DNA of 64,000 nt from Ahaetulla prasina (GCF_028640845.1 NC_080541.1:5941935-6005934), one strand, 5' to 3'; shown: positions 19,190 to 29,642, numbered from the stretch's first letter. Notes: a model not told the origin generated them from the sequence alone. Numbers and translations: made by a program.

Positions 19190-20061
19190 TGTCAGAGTAT
19201 TAATATTCATAGACTGGAATACATCAGCCAATGGGGACTGTTTGGAAACTGAAACATAGTATTTGTTTGTGTGGGGCCATAAGAGTCAGTTTGGAGACTG
19301 GGCCAGGGGTGAAATCAGGGGTGAAATCCAAAATTTTTCCCTACTGGTTCTGTGGGCGTGGCTTGGTGGGCGTGGCAGGGGAAGGATACTGCAAAATCTC
19401 CATTCCCACCCCACTCCAGGGGGAAGGATACTGTAAAATCTCCATTTCCGCCCCACTCCAGTGGAAGGATGCTGCAAAATCTGCATTTCCACCTCACTCT
19501 GGGGCCAGCCAGGGGTGGTATTTGCCCATTCTCCAAACTATACAAAATTTCTGCTACTAGTTCTCCAGAACCTGTTAGAACCTGCTGGATTTCACCCCTG
19601 GGTGAAATTCAAATTTTTTCCCTACCGGTTCTGTGGGCGTGGCTTGGTGGGCATGGCAGGGGAAGGATACGGCAAAATTTCCATTCCCACCGCACTCTGG
19701 GGCCAGCCAAAGGTGATATTTGTCGGTTCTCTGAACTACTCAAAATTTCCGCTACCGGTTCTCCAGAACCTGTCAGAACCTGCTGAATTTCACCCCTTAT
19801 CTGGGCGTGGCTTAGACTTGCTGAACTGTGTATAAGAGTTGGTTTGGCCTCTGTAATGGGAGCCTCTGTACAATATATTTACCTCTGTATCTCTCTACTC
19901 TGTAATGACTCGCTTCTATGAATATTGCTTCTGTGTTCCTGATATCGTATGCTGAATTCTCCTGTACGGTATTGTATATAAAGAAGTTTCTTATGTAATT
20001 TGAATCCTGCTGAAGTTCATTTAATTGTGTCTGATTGTGTGGTCTGCAACAAACTCTGACA
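19190..20061 (+). mobile_element. Solo LTR, family LTR-D
   Basis: The termini TGTCAGAGT and ACTCTGACA are perfect inverted repeats. The flanks are a perfect 5-bp duplication, CAGAG, at 19185-19189 and 20062-20066, in the RTE frame. TATA-like TGTATAAGAG (about 19828) and GTATATAAAG (about 19974) are present. A hAT tandem (19304-19798) is nested inside, so the LTR's own length is about 377 bp. A right-hand piece is copied at 24427-24689. Confidence 0.9.
19304..19798 (-). mobile_element. GGTGAAAT hAT with internal tandem copy
   Basis: The outer ends are CAGGGGTGAAAT and GAATTTCACCCCTT. The flanks GACTGGGC (19296-19303) and ATCTGGGC (19799-19806) agree at 6 of 8. A second CAGGGGTGAAATCC starts at 19316, and an internal end-to-end junction TTTCACCCCTGGGTGAAATTC lies at 19590-19610. 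This shows two element bodies inside one set of target duplications. Confidence 0.75.
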
Positions 20062-20592
20062 CAGAGAGCAGCACCTTCCGCTGTGGCCAAGACTGCCAAA
20101 CCAGCTAGAAGTCAATGGCTGGCAACCTTGTAGGCATCCAAAACAGAGATGGCAAGACACCATCAACAAAGATATGCAAGCTACGGGCCTGCATGCTGGA
20201 GACGCAGCTGACCATGTGAAGTGGCACTCAATGATATGAAAAGTGGACCCTGCACCTGCAGGAATATGCTAGGAAGAAGAAAAGTCATAAAAATATGTTT
20301 CTTTAGTGGTCATCATAATACTTCTTGATCCAAGTAAGGGTCCTTTGATTATTTGGCTTAGAAAGAACTTGTGGGGATTTTTAGATAGGGAATTTTTAAA
20401 GGGGGGGAGGGTAAGGGCGGGTGCTGGGGGTAGCCCGCCGAGGGAGGGGCCAGTCACTGCGCGTGTTTGCGGCGGGGTTTTAATAGGTCCGAAGGTTTCG
20501 GGGGAGGGTGAAGTTCCTGACGATAAGTGTGGTCCCATCTGTGTGGTTAGTGGGAGAGGCAGATATGGCGGAGGGGGGGGGCGTATCGAGAG

Positions 20593-21330
20593 TTGGGAGC
20601 ACGTGTTCGATGTCTGAAGGCGATCACGTGCTCCGGCCCCTCAGTTCCTACCCGTTCCTCAGGAGGCCATGATCCTCAGAGCTTGGATCTTCGGTTGATG
20701 TTATGTAATGCCCGGTCCGTGGCTAATAAAGCTCCCCTGATCTGCGATCTTATTCAGGGGGAGTCCGCGGACCTTATGGGCATTACGGAGACCTGGTTGG
20801 GCTCAGAGGGGGGGTTCCCCTTGTTGAGCTTTGCCCTCCAGGTTTCCGAGCATTTCATCAGCCGAGGGTCCAAGGTAGGGGTGGGGGAGTGGCGGTTGTC
20901 ATTAAGGAAGATCTAGAGCCGAGGGAGGTCACTGTTCCTAAGTTTGCCGGCTGTGAATCCCTCTATGTGAGGTGGGGCCATAGGAATCAGTTGGGCTTGT
21001 TGATCGCGTACCTGGCTCCTTGCTGCGTGACCACAGCCCTGCCCGAGCTGTTGGAGGTACTTGCCGCGGTGGCGGTTGAGACCCCAGACTTATAGTCATG
21101 GGGATTTCAACCTACCATCAGCCGGCTTGTTATCGACTGCAGCTCGGGAGTTCAAACTTCCATGACGGCCTTGGACCTGATTCGAGTAAATGATGGCCCT
21201 ACACACATGGGGGGAGGCACGCTGGATCTGATTTATATCTCTGGACAGTGGCTAAATGATCTGGAGTTAGGTGATTTAGTGACAGAACCTATGTCATGGT
21301 CTGATCATTTTCTCCTTCGCCTAGACTTCC
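20593..21330 (+). pseudogene. L2-like LINE endonuclease domain, frameshifted
   Basis: Motifs of the apurinic/apyrimidinic-like endonuclease that nicks the insertion target appear in three frames. They are LMLCNARSVANKAPLICDLI and MGITETWLGS near 20700-20800; GVAVVIKEDLEPREV and LLIAYLAP near 20885-21030; and GGGTLDLIYISGQW, then SWSDHFLLRLDF (the SDH catalytic signature) near 21200-21330. Frame changes near 20870 and 21090, the second at a decayed MGDFN-type motif, break the domain. It cannot be translated as one product. Confidence 0.85.
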
Positions 21331-22296
21331 GGACCGCCACTCACCACCGCAGGGAGACGGAGCCTATATGTTGGTTCCGTCCCAGGCGCCTGATGGACCC
21401 TGAGAGGTTCCTGATGGAGCTTGGGCCATTCCCTGAGGATCTGGCCCGCGGCACGACTGAGGAACTAGTCGCGGCCTGGGAACAGGCGCGGCTGGGGCCC
21501 TGGACCGTGTCGCGCTTTGCGGCCTCTGACCCGGCGCAGATCTCGTCCGGCCCCTTGGTTCTCTGAGGGCTGAGGGAGATGAAACGCCGGAGAAGACGCC
21601 TAGAGAGCACTTGGAGGTCCAGTCGTTCGAAGCTGATCGGACACTAGTTAGGTCCTATTCTAGGACCTACCTGGTGGCAATGAGGAGGCGGCGTTCCTCG
21701 CCTCCACCCTCATTGCGTCGGCAGATAACCGCCCGGCCGCCCTGTTTGGGTGACCGCTCCCTCCTTCATCAGGAGGTGCGGGATGACCCTTGCAGGGGCG
21801 TGCCGAGGAGTTTAGTGGTTATCTATACGATAAAATCGCTCAGCTCCGGGATGGTCTGGACCGAAATTGGGATGATCAAGCGAGAGAGAGGAGACACGTC
21901 TTGTTGAACGGTTTGGGATGAGTTTGACCCTGTGGCTCCGAGGGCGTGGACAGGTTGTTGGGGAGGCTTCACGCCACGACATGTTTACTGGACCCGTGTC
22001 CTTCCTGGCTGGTACTGGCCACTCAGGAGGTGACACGAGGCTGGCTCAGAGGATTATCAACGCTTCTTTGTTGGAAGGGTTTTCCTGCCGCCTTGAAAGA
22101 GGCGGTGGTGAGACCCTCCTCAAGAAGCCCTCCTGGACCCAGCTATTTTGGGTAACTATCGTCCAGTCTCAACCTTCGCTTTGTTGCGAAGGTTGTAGAA
22201 AATGCTGTGGCGACAGCTACCCCAATACCTGGATGAAACTGTCTATCTAGACCCGTTCCAGTCCGGCTTCGACCCGGATACAGCACGGAAACAGCT

Positions 22297-23433
22297 TTGG
22301 TCGCATTGGTGGATGATCTCTGGCGGGCCAGGGACAGGGGGTACTCCTCTGCCCTGGTCCTATTAGATCTCTCAGCGGCTTTTGATACCATCGACCATGG
22401 TATCTTGCTGCGCCGGTTGGGGGGATTGGGAGTGGGAGGCACCGTGTATCGGTGGTTCTCCTCCTATCTCTCCGACCGGTCGCAGACGGTGTTGACAGGG
22501 GGGCAGAGGTCGGCCGCGAGGTGCCTCACTTGTGGGGTCCCGCAGGGGTCGATTCTCTCGCCCCTGCTGTTCAACATCTATATGAAGCCGCTGGGTGAGA
22601 TCATCAGTGGCTTCGGGGTGAGATACCAACAGTACGCTGATGACACCCAGCTGTACTTTTCCACCCCGGGCCACCCCAATGAAGTTGTTGAAGTGCTGTC
22701 CCGGTGTTTGGAAGCCGTACGGGTCTGGATGGGGAGAAACAGGCTCAAGCTTAATCCCTCCAAGACGGAGTGGCTGTGGATGCCGGCATCCCGATTCAGT
22801 CAACTGCAGCCGCGGTTGACTGTTGGAGGCGAGTTATTGGCCCCAAAGGATAGGGTGCGCAACTTAGGTGTCCTCCTGGATGACCGGCTGCCGTTTGAAG
22901 ATCATTTGATGGCCGTCTCCAGGAGGGCCTTCCACCAGGTCCGCCTGGTTCGGCAGTTGCGCCCCTTCCTTGATCGGGATGCCTTGTGCACAGTCACTCA
23001 CGTGCTCGTTACCTCTCGCTTGGATTATTGTAATGCTCTCTATATGGGGCTCCCCTTGAAGTGCACTCGGAGGCTTCAGTTAGTCCAGAATGCAGCTGCG
23101 CGGGTGATAGAGGGAGCTTCGCGTAGCTCCCACGTAACACCGCTCCTGCGCAGACTGCACTGGCTACCTGTGGCCTTTCGAGTGCACTTTAAGGTGTTGG
23201 TTACGACCTTTAAAGCGCTCCATGGCTTAGGGCCTGGGTACTTACGGGACCGCCTGCTGTTACCACATGCCTCCCACCGACCCGTAAGGGACTTCTCAGG
23301 GTGCCGTCCGCCAAACAATGTCGGCTGGCGGCCCCCAGGGGAAGGGCCTTCTCTGTGGGGGCTCCCACACTCTGGAACGAGCTTCCCCCAGGTTTACGCC
23401 AAATACCTGACCTTCGGACTTTCCGCGAACTGA
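22297..23433 (+). pseudogene. L2-like LINE reverse transcriptase, open for 378 codons
   Basis: This is the longest non-simple-repeat frame in the window. Canonical RT blocks lie in order: LVLLDLSAAFDTIDH (residues about 21-34), CGVPQGSILSPLLFNIYM (79-96), YADDTQLYF with the catalytic Asp pair (113-121), RLKLNPSKTEWLW, then NLGVLLDDRLPFEDH and RPFLDRDALCTVTH. The N-terminal fingers and endonuclease are out of frame upstream. A short deletion near 23287 shifts the last ~60 codons, so the C-terminus differs from related copies (38423, 55176). The enzyme would copy LINE RNA at a nicked target; this copy is dead because the endonuclease is broken. Confidence 0.92.
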
Positions 23434-23799
23434 AGACATACCTGTTTATTCGCGCGGGGCTGGCCTAAATTTTAAATCTTATATTTTAAATTTTAAATTT
23501 TAAATTACATAAATTTTATCGATTTTAAATTTTCTATTAATTTTAAATGGGGTTTGGTTTTATAAATTTTAAGGTTCTAGGCTAATTATAATAAGTTTTT
23601 TAATTCGTATTTTAAATGGTATATTGTGGTGTTTTGTATTTTATTGTTGCCTGTACACCGCCCTGAGTCCTTCGGGAGAAGGGCGGTATAAAAATCAAAT
23701 AAATAAATAAATAAAATAAATACATAGTAGAACACTAGATTTTGGGTTCCAGGGTCCTTCCCTGAGGGTGGCCCTCTTTTGGAAAGAAAATATCTCCCT

Positions 23800-24005
23800 A
23801 GGACAAAACTACCATTGGGTGTCCCAAAGATGCTTTTTCAAGATGTTTTGCTTCTCATCCAAGAAGCTTTTTCAGCTCTGTAAGATAATGAGATTCTCCA
23901 GAGCTGAAGAAACTCCTTGGATGAGAAGGAAAACGTTTTCAAAGAAAAACCAGAAAGTCCAGTTGCCTCTCAAAAAAGCACGTTTGGGACAACCATGACC
24001 TGGAT
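23800..24005 (+). repeat. Palindromic repeat P1, both arms
   Basis: The left arm GTCCCAAAGATGCTTTTTC and CTTCTCATCCAAGAAGC faces the right arm CTTGGATGAGAAGGAAAAC and CAAAAAAGCACGTTTGGGAC. The two arms meet at CAGCTCTGTAAG/CAGAGCTGAAG. It is one of two near-identical copies created by the tandem duplication. Confidence 0.75.
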
Positions 24006-24199
24006 GACTAAGAATCTCAATAGACATTTAGCCATATAATGTTGCTTGTTATTCTCCCAAACAACCCTGCTGTCAGGGTTCCAACAGATGCCCTAATTAA
24101 ATCATGAGGCTTCAGCCAAGTTTCCAAAGAAATCCAGTTATTTATTAGGAGCAACATGTCTGCACGCATTCCAAGTGAAGTCAGCTCTGCCCCATGTAA

Positions 24200-24988
24200 T
24201 TTCACCCCTGGGTGAAATTCAATTTTTTCCCTACCGGTTCTGTGGGCGTGGCTTGGTGGGCATGGTGTGACTTGGTGGGCATGGCAGGGGAAGGATACTG
24301 CAAAATTTCCATTCCCACCGCACTCTGGGGCCAGCCAAAGGTGGTATTTGTTGGTTCTCTGAACTACTCAAAATTTCCGCTACCGGTTCTCCAGAACCTG
24401 TCAGAACCTGCTGAATTTCACCCCTTATCTGGGCGTGGCTTAGACTTGCTGAACTGTGTATAAGAGTTGGTTTGGCCTCTGTAATGGGAGCCTCTGTACA
24501 ATATATTTACCTCTGTATCTCTCTACTCTGTAATGACTCGCTTCTATGAATATTGCTTCTGTGTTCCTGATATCGTATGCTGAATTCTCCTGTACGGTAT
24601 TGTATATAAAGAAGTTTCTTATGTAATTTGAATCCTGCTGAAGTTCATTTAATTGTGTCTGATTGTGTGGGCTGCAACAAACTCTGACACAGAGAGCAGC
24701 ACCTTCCGCTGTGACCAAGACTGCCAAACCAGCTAGAAGTCAATGGCTGGCAACCTTGTAGGCATCCAAAACAGAGATGGCAAGACACCATCAACAAAGA
24801 TATGCAAGCCATGGGCCTGCATGCTGGAGACGCAGCTGACCATGTGAAGTGGCACTCAATGATATGAAAAGTGGACCCTGCACCTGCAGGAATATGCTAG
24901 GAAGAAGAAGAGTCATAAAAATATGTTTCTTTAGTGGTCATCATAATACCTCTTGATCCAAGTAAGGGTCCTTTGATTATTTGGCTTA
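24200..24988 (+). repeat. Duplicated hAT / LTR-D / RTE block (unit 2)
   Basis: The hAT (minus) is at 24204-24426, the LTR-D right part at 24427-24689 and the RTE tail at 24690-24915. They follow one another exactly as at 19601-20300. The order and shared internal boundaries show copying as one segment and not separate insertions. Confidence 0.88.
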
Positions 24989-25056
24989 GTGGAACACTAG
25001 ATTTTGGGTTCCAGAGTCCTTCCCTGATGGTGTCCCTCTTTTGGAAAGAAAATATC

Positions 25057-25262
25057 TCCCTAGGACAAAACTGTACCATTGGGTGTCCCAAAGATGCTTT
25101 TTCAAGATGTTTTGCTTCTCATCCAAGAAGCTTTTTCAGCTCTGTAAGATAATAAGATTCTCCAGAGCTGAAGAAACTTCTTGGATGAGAAGGAAAACGT
25201 TTTCAAAGAAAAACCAGAAAGTCCAGTTGCCTCTCAAAAAAGCACGTTTGGGACAACCATGA
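25057..25262 (+). repeat. Palindromic repeat P1, duplicate
   Basis: The same two-arm structure as at 23800-24005, with a handful of substitutions; part of tandem unit 2. Confidence 0.75.
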
Positions 25263-25462
25263 CCTGGATGACTAAGAATCTCAATAGACATTTAGCCATA
25301 TAATGTTGCTTGTTATTCTCCCAAACAACCCTGCTGTCAGGGTTCCAACAGATGCCCTAATTAAATCATGAGGCTTCAGCCAAGTTTCCAAAGAAATCCA
25401 GTTATTTATTAGGAGCAACATGTCTGCACGTACCCAAGTGAAGTCAGCTCTGCCCCATGTAA

Positions 25463-25795
25463 TTTATGGCCCAACTATGAACTTGTTTCCCCCCTCCTCC
25501 CAGGGTGTGTCATAAATCACATTCTCCAGTGGAGCACTTTCACGGATTGTAGAGATCACACCGCTCTGGCTGGTTCCAGTAACCTGGGATACAGCCTTGA
25601 GAAAGGTATGCATGGAATTTGCTTCTGGTTGTGGCTGCCATGCTGCTCAGTCAGTTTTCCCCCTCCTGCCTATGGCAACTTGAGAGCAGGCTAGGAATGC
25701 TTTACGAGTTGACGTTCAGCTGCCCTCACTTCCCAAAAGCAACCTGTGCAAAGCAAAAACAATTTGAGCACAGGTATAGAAGTTAACCCATTTAA
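25463..25795. other. No recognised feature
   Basis: The flank right of the tandem duplication; I see no repeat ends or coding signal. Confidence 0.35.
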
Positions 25796-25799
25796 TTAC

Positions 25800-25960
25800 A
25801 TTATTGTTGTGGGGTCCTTGATGTTCTCTGATCTTGGACACTTTTTTGCAAAGGTCGACAAGAAAACAACCAACCAAACTCAGAGTGATACACACACAAG
25901 GACCCCACAGTTCAATCCTGAGCTACAAATATTCTCTCCTCTCTTGGTACATTATTACTC
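25800..25960. repeat. Palindromic repeat P2 fragment
   Basis: GTTGTGGGGTCCTTGATG and CAAGGACCCCACAGTTCAA face each other across AACAACCAACCAAACTCAG. The second arm continues CCTGAGCTACAAATATTCTC. The same arm words occur at 59430-59470. Confidence 0.6.
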
Positions 25961-26049
25961 AGTTCCAAATGGTTTTGCAGTGCAAACTGATACCACAATG
26001 ATTGTCAATCTTATTTCTTCATCTTGTTTGCAATTAAATCCAGAAGTTG

Positions 26050-26283
26050 TGGGTCCTGGATGTTTTGGAGATTTTCAGTCATCCGGCTCATGGTTGTCCC
26101 AAAGGTGCTTTTTCAAGAGACAACTGGACTTTCTTCATTTTTCCTTGAAGACATTTCGTTTCTCATTCAAGAAGCTTCTAACTGAAGTCATAACTGAAGA
26201 AGCTTCTTGGATGAGAAGCAAAATACCTTCAAGAAAAAACAACAAGGGAAGTCCGGTTGCCTCTTGAAAAAGTACGTTTGGGA
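26050..26283. repeat. Palindromic repeat P1, full two-arm copy
   Basis: The left arm (GATTTTCAGTCATCCGG to CCCAAAGGTGCTTTTTCAAG) and right arm (GAAGCTTCTTGGATGAGAAG to GTTGCCTCTTGAAAAAGTAC) can fold into a hairpin of roughly 100 bp per side. No clear target duplication was found. Confidence 0.75.
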
Positions 26284-26289
26284 TCTGAC

Positions 26290-26395
26290 ACTGAAGGTTT
26301 CCCAGAAGAGATTGAACAGCCCTTTATCCAGAATGACATAGGGTCTCCTGTCTGAGCAGAGTGTTGGACTAGAAGACCTCCAAGGTACCTTAGAA
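26290..26395 (+). mobile_element. CR1 3' end
   Basis: CAGAAGAGATTGAACAGCC through GTTGGACTAGAAGACCTCC is the CR1 3' UTR. It is followed within 15 bp by a CR1 3' end in the opposite orientation. Confidence 0.75.
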
Positions 26396-26404
26396 GTCTT
26401 AGAA

Positions 26405-27045
26405 GTCTTAGAATAACAGAGTTGGAAGGGACCTTGAAGATCTTCTAGTCCAACCCCCTGCCCAGGCAGGTGTTGTGACCCAGGCCCAAGTAGGTAGTAG
26501 GAAGCTCAGTCCGTGAAAAAACAAACAAACTTTATTAGAACAGCTTAGAATTACTTCATTCCCAGCATAGTTCAACTAAATTAAAACAAATTTCTCCCAA
26601 CAAAAATTCTTCAGTCCTATCGCAAACCTTGGTCCAATTAGGCAAACTGCCAAAGGCCTTTCTTGACAAACGTTCAAAAGACACAGATACAAAAATAAAT
26701 GCAAGAAGATGAAGCTACCAACATTGTTTTCCAGCAAAGAGCCCAAACGCCGTTGCTGGTCTGTTTTAAGCCTTACGGTAGGGGCCAATCATCTCTTGGC
26801 CTTACTCCTGAGTCGTCCTCTTTGCTTGAGCTGCTCTTGCCTTCTGGCAGCTCTTCTCATGCGTGCATTAGGAATAGGCTCCTCCTATTCCTTTGCCTCA
26901 CTATCAGGCTCTGGAGTCTGCACCTCACTTCCCGATGGCCCTGGCCTCACCTCAGCCTCATCGCTGTCCGACTTCGTTGCCAGCTCTGCAGGCTGCTGGC
27001 GGACCACAATAGCAGGAAGCCCTACAGCACAACTCTGTTTTTCTG
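26405..27045 (-). mobile_element. CR1 3' end (minus) split by an LTR
   Basis: AGAGTTGGAAGGGACCTTG to CTGCCCAGGCAGG, then GCAGGAAGCCCTACAGC after the LTR at 26471-27011. Confidence 0.75.
26471..27011 (-). mobile_element. Solo LTR, family LTR-C
   Basis: On the plus strand it runs from TGTTGTGACCCAGG to GACCACAATA (a mutated CACAACA), flanked by a perfect GCAGG at 26466-26470 and 27012-27016. The minus strand carries AATAAA (TTTATT at 26530). It also has a short acidic frame reading PAELATKSDSDEAEVRPGPSG. It is homologous to 42896-44094. Confidence 0.88.
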
Positions 27046-27728
27046 CATTCTGTAAATAGTTTAGCAACAGAACTGCTGTGCAGGCGGTGAAAAATGCTTC
27101 CTAATGATCACTAAAGCTAGAGATACACTCCACATCTACTCCGCCACCAGGCACCCACATGACGACTCCAAAAGGAGAATCAATTTTCATAGAAGCAGCG
27201 TTGGACATCCATCAACCTGGCCTGAGAAATTTAGGCCCTGCCAGCAGCAAGAAAAAGCAGGCCAAAGTATCCTTTCTGGCTAGCATTTAGAGTGAGTAAT
27301 GGGATAATGCAAGGTTAAGGTCATTATCTTATAGAGCACGGGCCTGACAAGAGGTGGCGGGAAAAAAAAATACAGCTTCTGTCTAGACAGGCCAATATTT
27401 TCATTTCAAATGCACTTGGGCTGCGGTGGCAGGTTCAGTATTTTATGGCAAATGGCATCATTTCCAGAGTTTCTTTTATCGTGCTTGCTTTGGCGCAGCG
27501 CTGAAAGTGAGAAATATGAATCTGTTACTTTCGTTCGGTCCACCTGGAGGCCAAGGAAGTAAATGGTACCCCTGGGAATTGGAAGCCAGAGAGATGTAAC
27601 CCGCTGTGCAACTTCTGCAGGGAACTTTTGAGGGCCACTGAGGAGAAGAAAAATGAATCTGAACAAGGAAGGATCTTTATTTGGTTAGAAAGGGAATACA
27701 GTTCAGGTCCTGGGATTACACCCATTCA
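27046..27728. other. Apparently single-copy DNA
   Basis: No repeat signature. The 27380-27620 part looks compositionally like conserved non-coding DNA (CATTTTCATTTCAAATGCAC, ATTTTATGGCAAATGGCATC). No exon is evident. Confidence 0.35.
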
Positions 27729-27824
27729 TTTCACAATAGCAATAGCGCTCGGAACTTCCGTATCGCTTCGCGGTTCTTTACAGCACTCTCAAAGTGGATT
27801 TTCACGCAGTCAGCCTCTTGCCCC

Positions 27825-29048
27825 TGTTGGAAGAAATATCCTTCTGGGTTTAGTTCCAAGTGGGGAAAAAGACACTTGTTGTGACTCGTCCTCCCTCTTC
27901 TCCTCAGCCGGGCCCCTCCTGTCTCCAACCGGGCCTTTTATCAGACTCCAAGTCTGAATGGCCTGTCATGCCTCCAGCCCCCGGCCCTGGCCCCGTGCCC
28001 GGAGAGGATTCCAGGAGAGAAAGGAGTAGCCCAAGAAACCTTACTCATACAGCATGTGTTCCTTTGGCTCAGTCTCCAGAGCAGGAAGCCAGCCAGGTGC
28101 TGAAATTACTCGGGCCTACTCCCTCTGACCCCTCCCTTTCCCAGACGCTGACAGCAGATCCAGCTGAAGACAATTCAGTGTAGGAGGACCCTCACTTCCA
28201 GAGATCTGAGAAGCGACGCCAGCAGAAGGAAGGGAGGGGCAGGCCTGGATAAATGCTGAGTCATGGAGCCACACCCCACAGCCTATATAAAGGACTTGCT
28301 TTTGGCATTCCAACCTTGAGTCAAGCAAAGTCTTATCTAGTTTGCAGATACCGGACCCTATCGCTGAAGTCACAACTTGGACTCCTGCCTGCCCTGATAA
28401 ACCTCGAAGGCACTTGGCAAGCTGCAGAGGCTTTGTTGCCAAGTTTGTTACGGACTTCCTTGACTCGTTCGTCGGAGTGGGAGTGGAACACGACAACACT
28501 GGAGACATGGAGAGGGCTTGGAAAGATGGTTTAATGGTGGACAGGAATCACACGGCTTGAGTTCCCGAGTAGAAAAGGCGATCGCATGCTTCAAGGTGTT
28601 GGGTGAAGAACCAAAGGGAGGAAAGAAGAGTGGAAGATGCTGAGAGTGCCTGAGTTTATACCTTCTGTGGGACCCCACCTTAGTGTTTCCTGTTCCTGTA
28701 TAAGAAATGTATCCTGATTGGTTCTCAAATTCCCAGGTGATCTAGGGGTCTTAGCTAACTTTGTAGGTTTGTCTCTCAAGCTTGCTTGAGTCTTACCACG
28801 TGGTGAGTTTCTGTTGCTAGATGGCTCCTATTGTGTTGCAGATGATGGCCCATTGATGAAGTGGGGGGTATGAGTTTCAGCCTCTGGTCCATTGACGAAG
28901 GTGGGGGGAGGCAGGGAGCTGCAGGGAGCTGCTTTGTCTTTAAAACATCTTTCTCCATTTCTCATCCAGGGAGGTATAATATTCTGCCTTTTTAATATTT
29001 CCTAAAATATTTCATTCTTCTAGGAGGGGGGGGTGCTAACTTCCTACA
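27825..29048 (-). mobile_element. LTR-B copy carrying an LTR-A
   Basis: The termini are TGTTGGAAG and CTTCCTACA, flanked by CCCC on both sides (a 4-bp duplication). The minus strand carries GGTATAAACTCAGGC as TATA (about 28645-28660). LTR-A (27877-28495) is nested inside; without it the LTR is about 600 bp, like its relatives at 34760 and 35926. Confidence 0.85.
27877..28495 (+). mobile_element. Solo LTR, family LTR-A, copy 4
   Basis: It runs from TGTTGTGACTCG to AACACGACA, flanked by a perfect ACACT at 27872-27876 and 28496-28500. The TATA box CCTATATAAAGG lies at 28280-28291. The LTR-internal frame is open to about 28183, where a TAG interrupts it. It then continues to the conserved RRQQKEGRGRPG end before the TATA box. 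Confidence 0.92.
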
Positions 29049-29171
29049 CCCCCAGCAAACTGGGTCCTCATTTTGCTGACCTTGGAAGGATGGAAGGCTG
29101 AGCCAACCTTGAGCTCATCAGGATCAAACTCCTGGCAGTCGGTAGAGTTAGTCTGCAGTACTGCATTCAAT

Positions 29172-29430
29172 AAGGAGGGAGGGAGGGAGGGAAGGAAGGA
29201 AGGAAGGAAGGAAGGAAGGAAGGAAGGAAGGAAGGAAGGAAGGAAGGAAGGAAGGAGAGAAGGAGAGAAAGAGTCAGAAGAAAAGAAGGAGAGATGAAAA
29301 TAAGGAGAGAAGGAACAGGAAAGGAAAGGAAAGGAAAGGAAAGGAAAGGAAGGAAGGAAGGAAGGAAGGAAGGAAGGAAGGAAGGAAGGAAGGAAGGAAG
29401 GAAGGAAGGAAGGAAGGAAGGAAGGAAAAC
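29172..29430. repeat. (GGAA)n microsatellite with (GGAAA)n interruption
   Basis: GGAA/GGAAG units at 29172-29260 and 29345-29428 are separated by AAGAAGGAGAG-type and GGAAAGGAAA stretches. It lies between two minus-strand SINEs, mirroring 849-1375. Confidence 0.95.
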
Positions 29431-29444
29431 AGCAATAACACGTA

Positions 29445-29642
29445 GAACTTACCACTTCATAGTGCTTTACAGCCCTCTATAAGTGGTTTACAGAGTCAGC
29501 ATATTGCCCCCAACAATCTGGGTCCTCATTTTGCCGACCTCGGAAAGGCGGAGTCAACCATGAGCCCATCAGAATTGAACTCCTGGCAGTAGGCAGAGTT
29601 AGCCGGCAATTCTGCATCCTAACCATTGTGCCACCCTGACTC
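29445..29642 (-). mobile_element. MIR-like SINE
   Basis: The plus strand reads AGTGCTTTACAGCCCTC (3' part), then GGGTCCTCATTTTGCCG, and TAACCATTGTGCCACC (head). The 3' side faces the (GGAA)n array. Confidence 0.78.

Larger units (their letters stand above)
18862..20300 (+). pseudogene. RTE-type LINE fragment (reverse transcriptase C-terminus), split by an LTR
   Basis: Codons 18862-19189 read as an RTE-clade C-terminal region: LKIYKTTIRPVALNGTECW, EMRMLRWISGISLLDSI, and FGVAPIIEKMREG then LGWYGHVQ. The reading resumes after the LTR at about 20067 with a decayed stretch containing DTINKDMQATGLHAGDAADH, the usual distal RTE tail. RTE elements encode an apurinic-type endonuclease and reverse transcriptase; only the end survives. 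The motif set differs from the BovB piece at 55717-56860, so this is a second RTE lineage. In-frame stops and the LTR make it non-functional. Confidence 0.8.
20362..23724 (+). mobile_element. L2-like LINE, nearly full length
   Basis: It has a GC-rich 5' region (20393-20640), an endonuclease region, a reverse-transcriptase region and a 3' UTR ending CCGCCCTGAGTCCTTCGGG/AGAAGGGCGG plus (AAAT)n at 23660-23724. Its insertion point is shown by the empty site in unit 2: TTTGGCTTAGTGGAACAC (about 24978-24995) versus TTTGGCTTAG before the element and TAGTAGAACACTAG after it. The element arrived after the tandem duplication, or was lost from unit 2, which is less likely. Confidence 0.92.
19587..25462 (+). 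repeat. ~1.26-kb tandem duplication, first unit enlarged by an L2
   Basis: Unit 1 is 19587-20361 plus 23725-24199. Unit 2 is 24200-25462. Both carry the hAT end, LTR-D right part, RTE tail, a TAAGGGTCCTTTGATTATTT flank and a P1 palindrome, with only scattered substitutions. The join at about 24198 (CATGTAATTTCACCCCTGG) fuses the right-edge sequence CATGTAATTTATGGCC to the left-edge sequence GGATTTCACCCCTGGG. The shared ATTT is a microhomology. Confidence 0.88.
27729..29171 (-). mobile_element. MIR-like SINE split by an LTR
   Basis: The 3' end is at 27729-27824 (AATAGCAATAGCGCTCGG, TTTACAGCACTCTCAAAG). The body and head are at 29049-29171 (ACTGGGTCCTCATTTTGC, GAAGGCTGAGCCAACCTTG). The split point is the LTR-B insertion at 27825-29048. 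Confidence 0.82.

Noticed and set aside
22297..23433. Host gene encoding a reverse transcriptase-like protein
   Set aside because: It has L2 LINE motifs, a LINE 3' tail and a frameshifted endonuclease upstream, so it is a transposon remnant.
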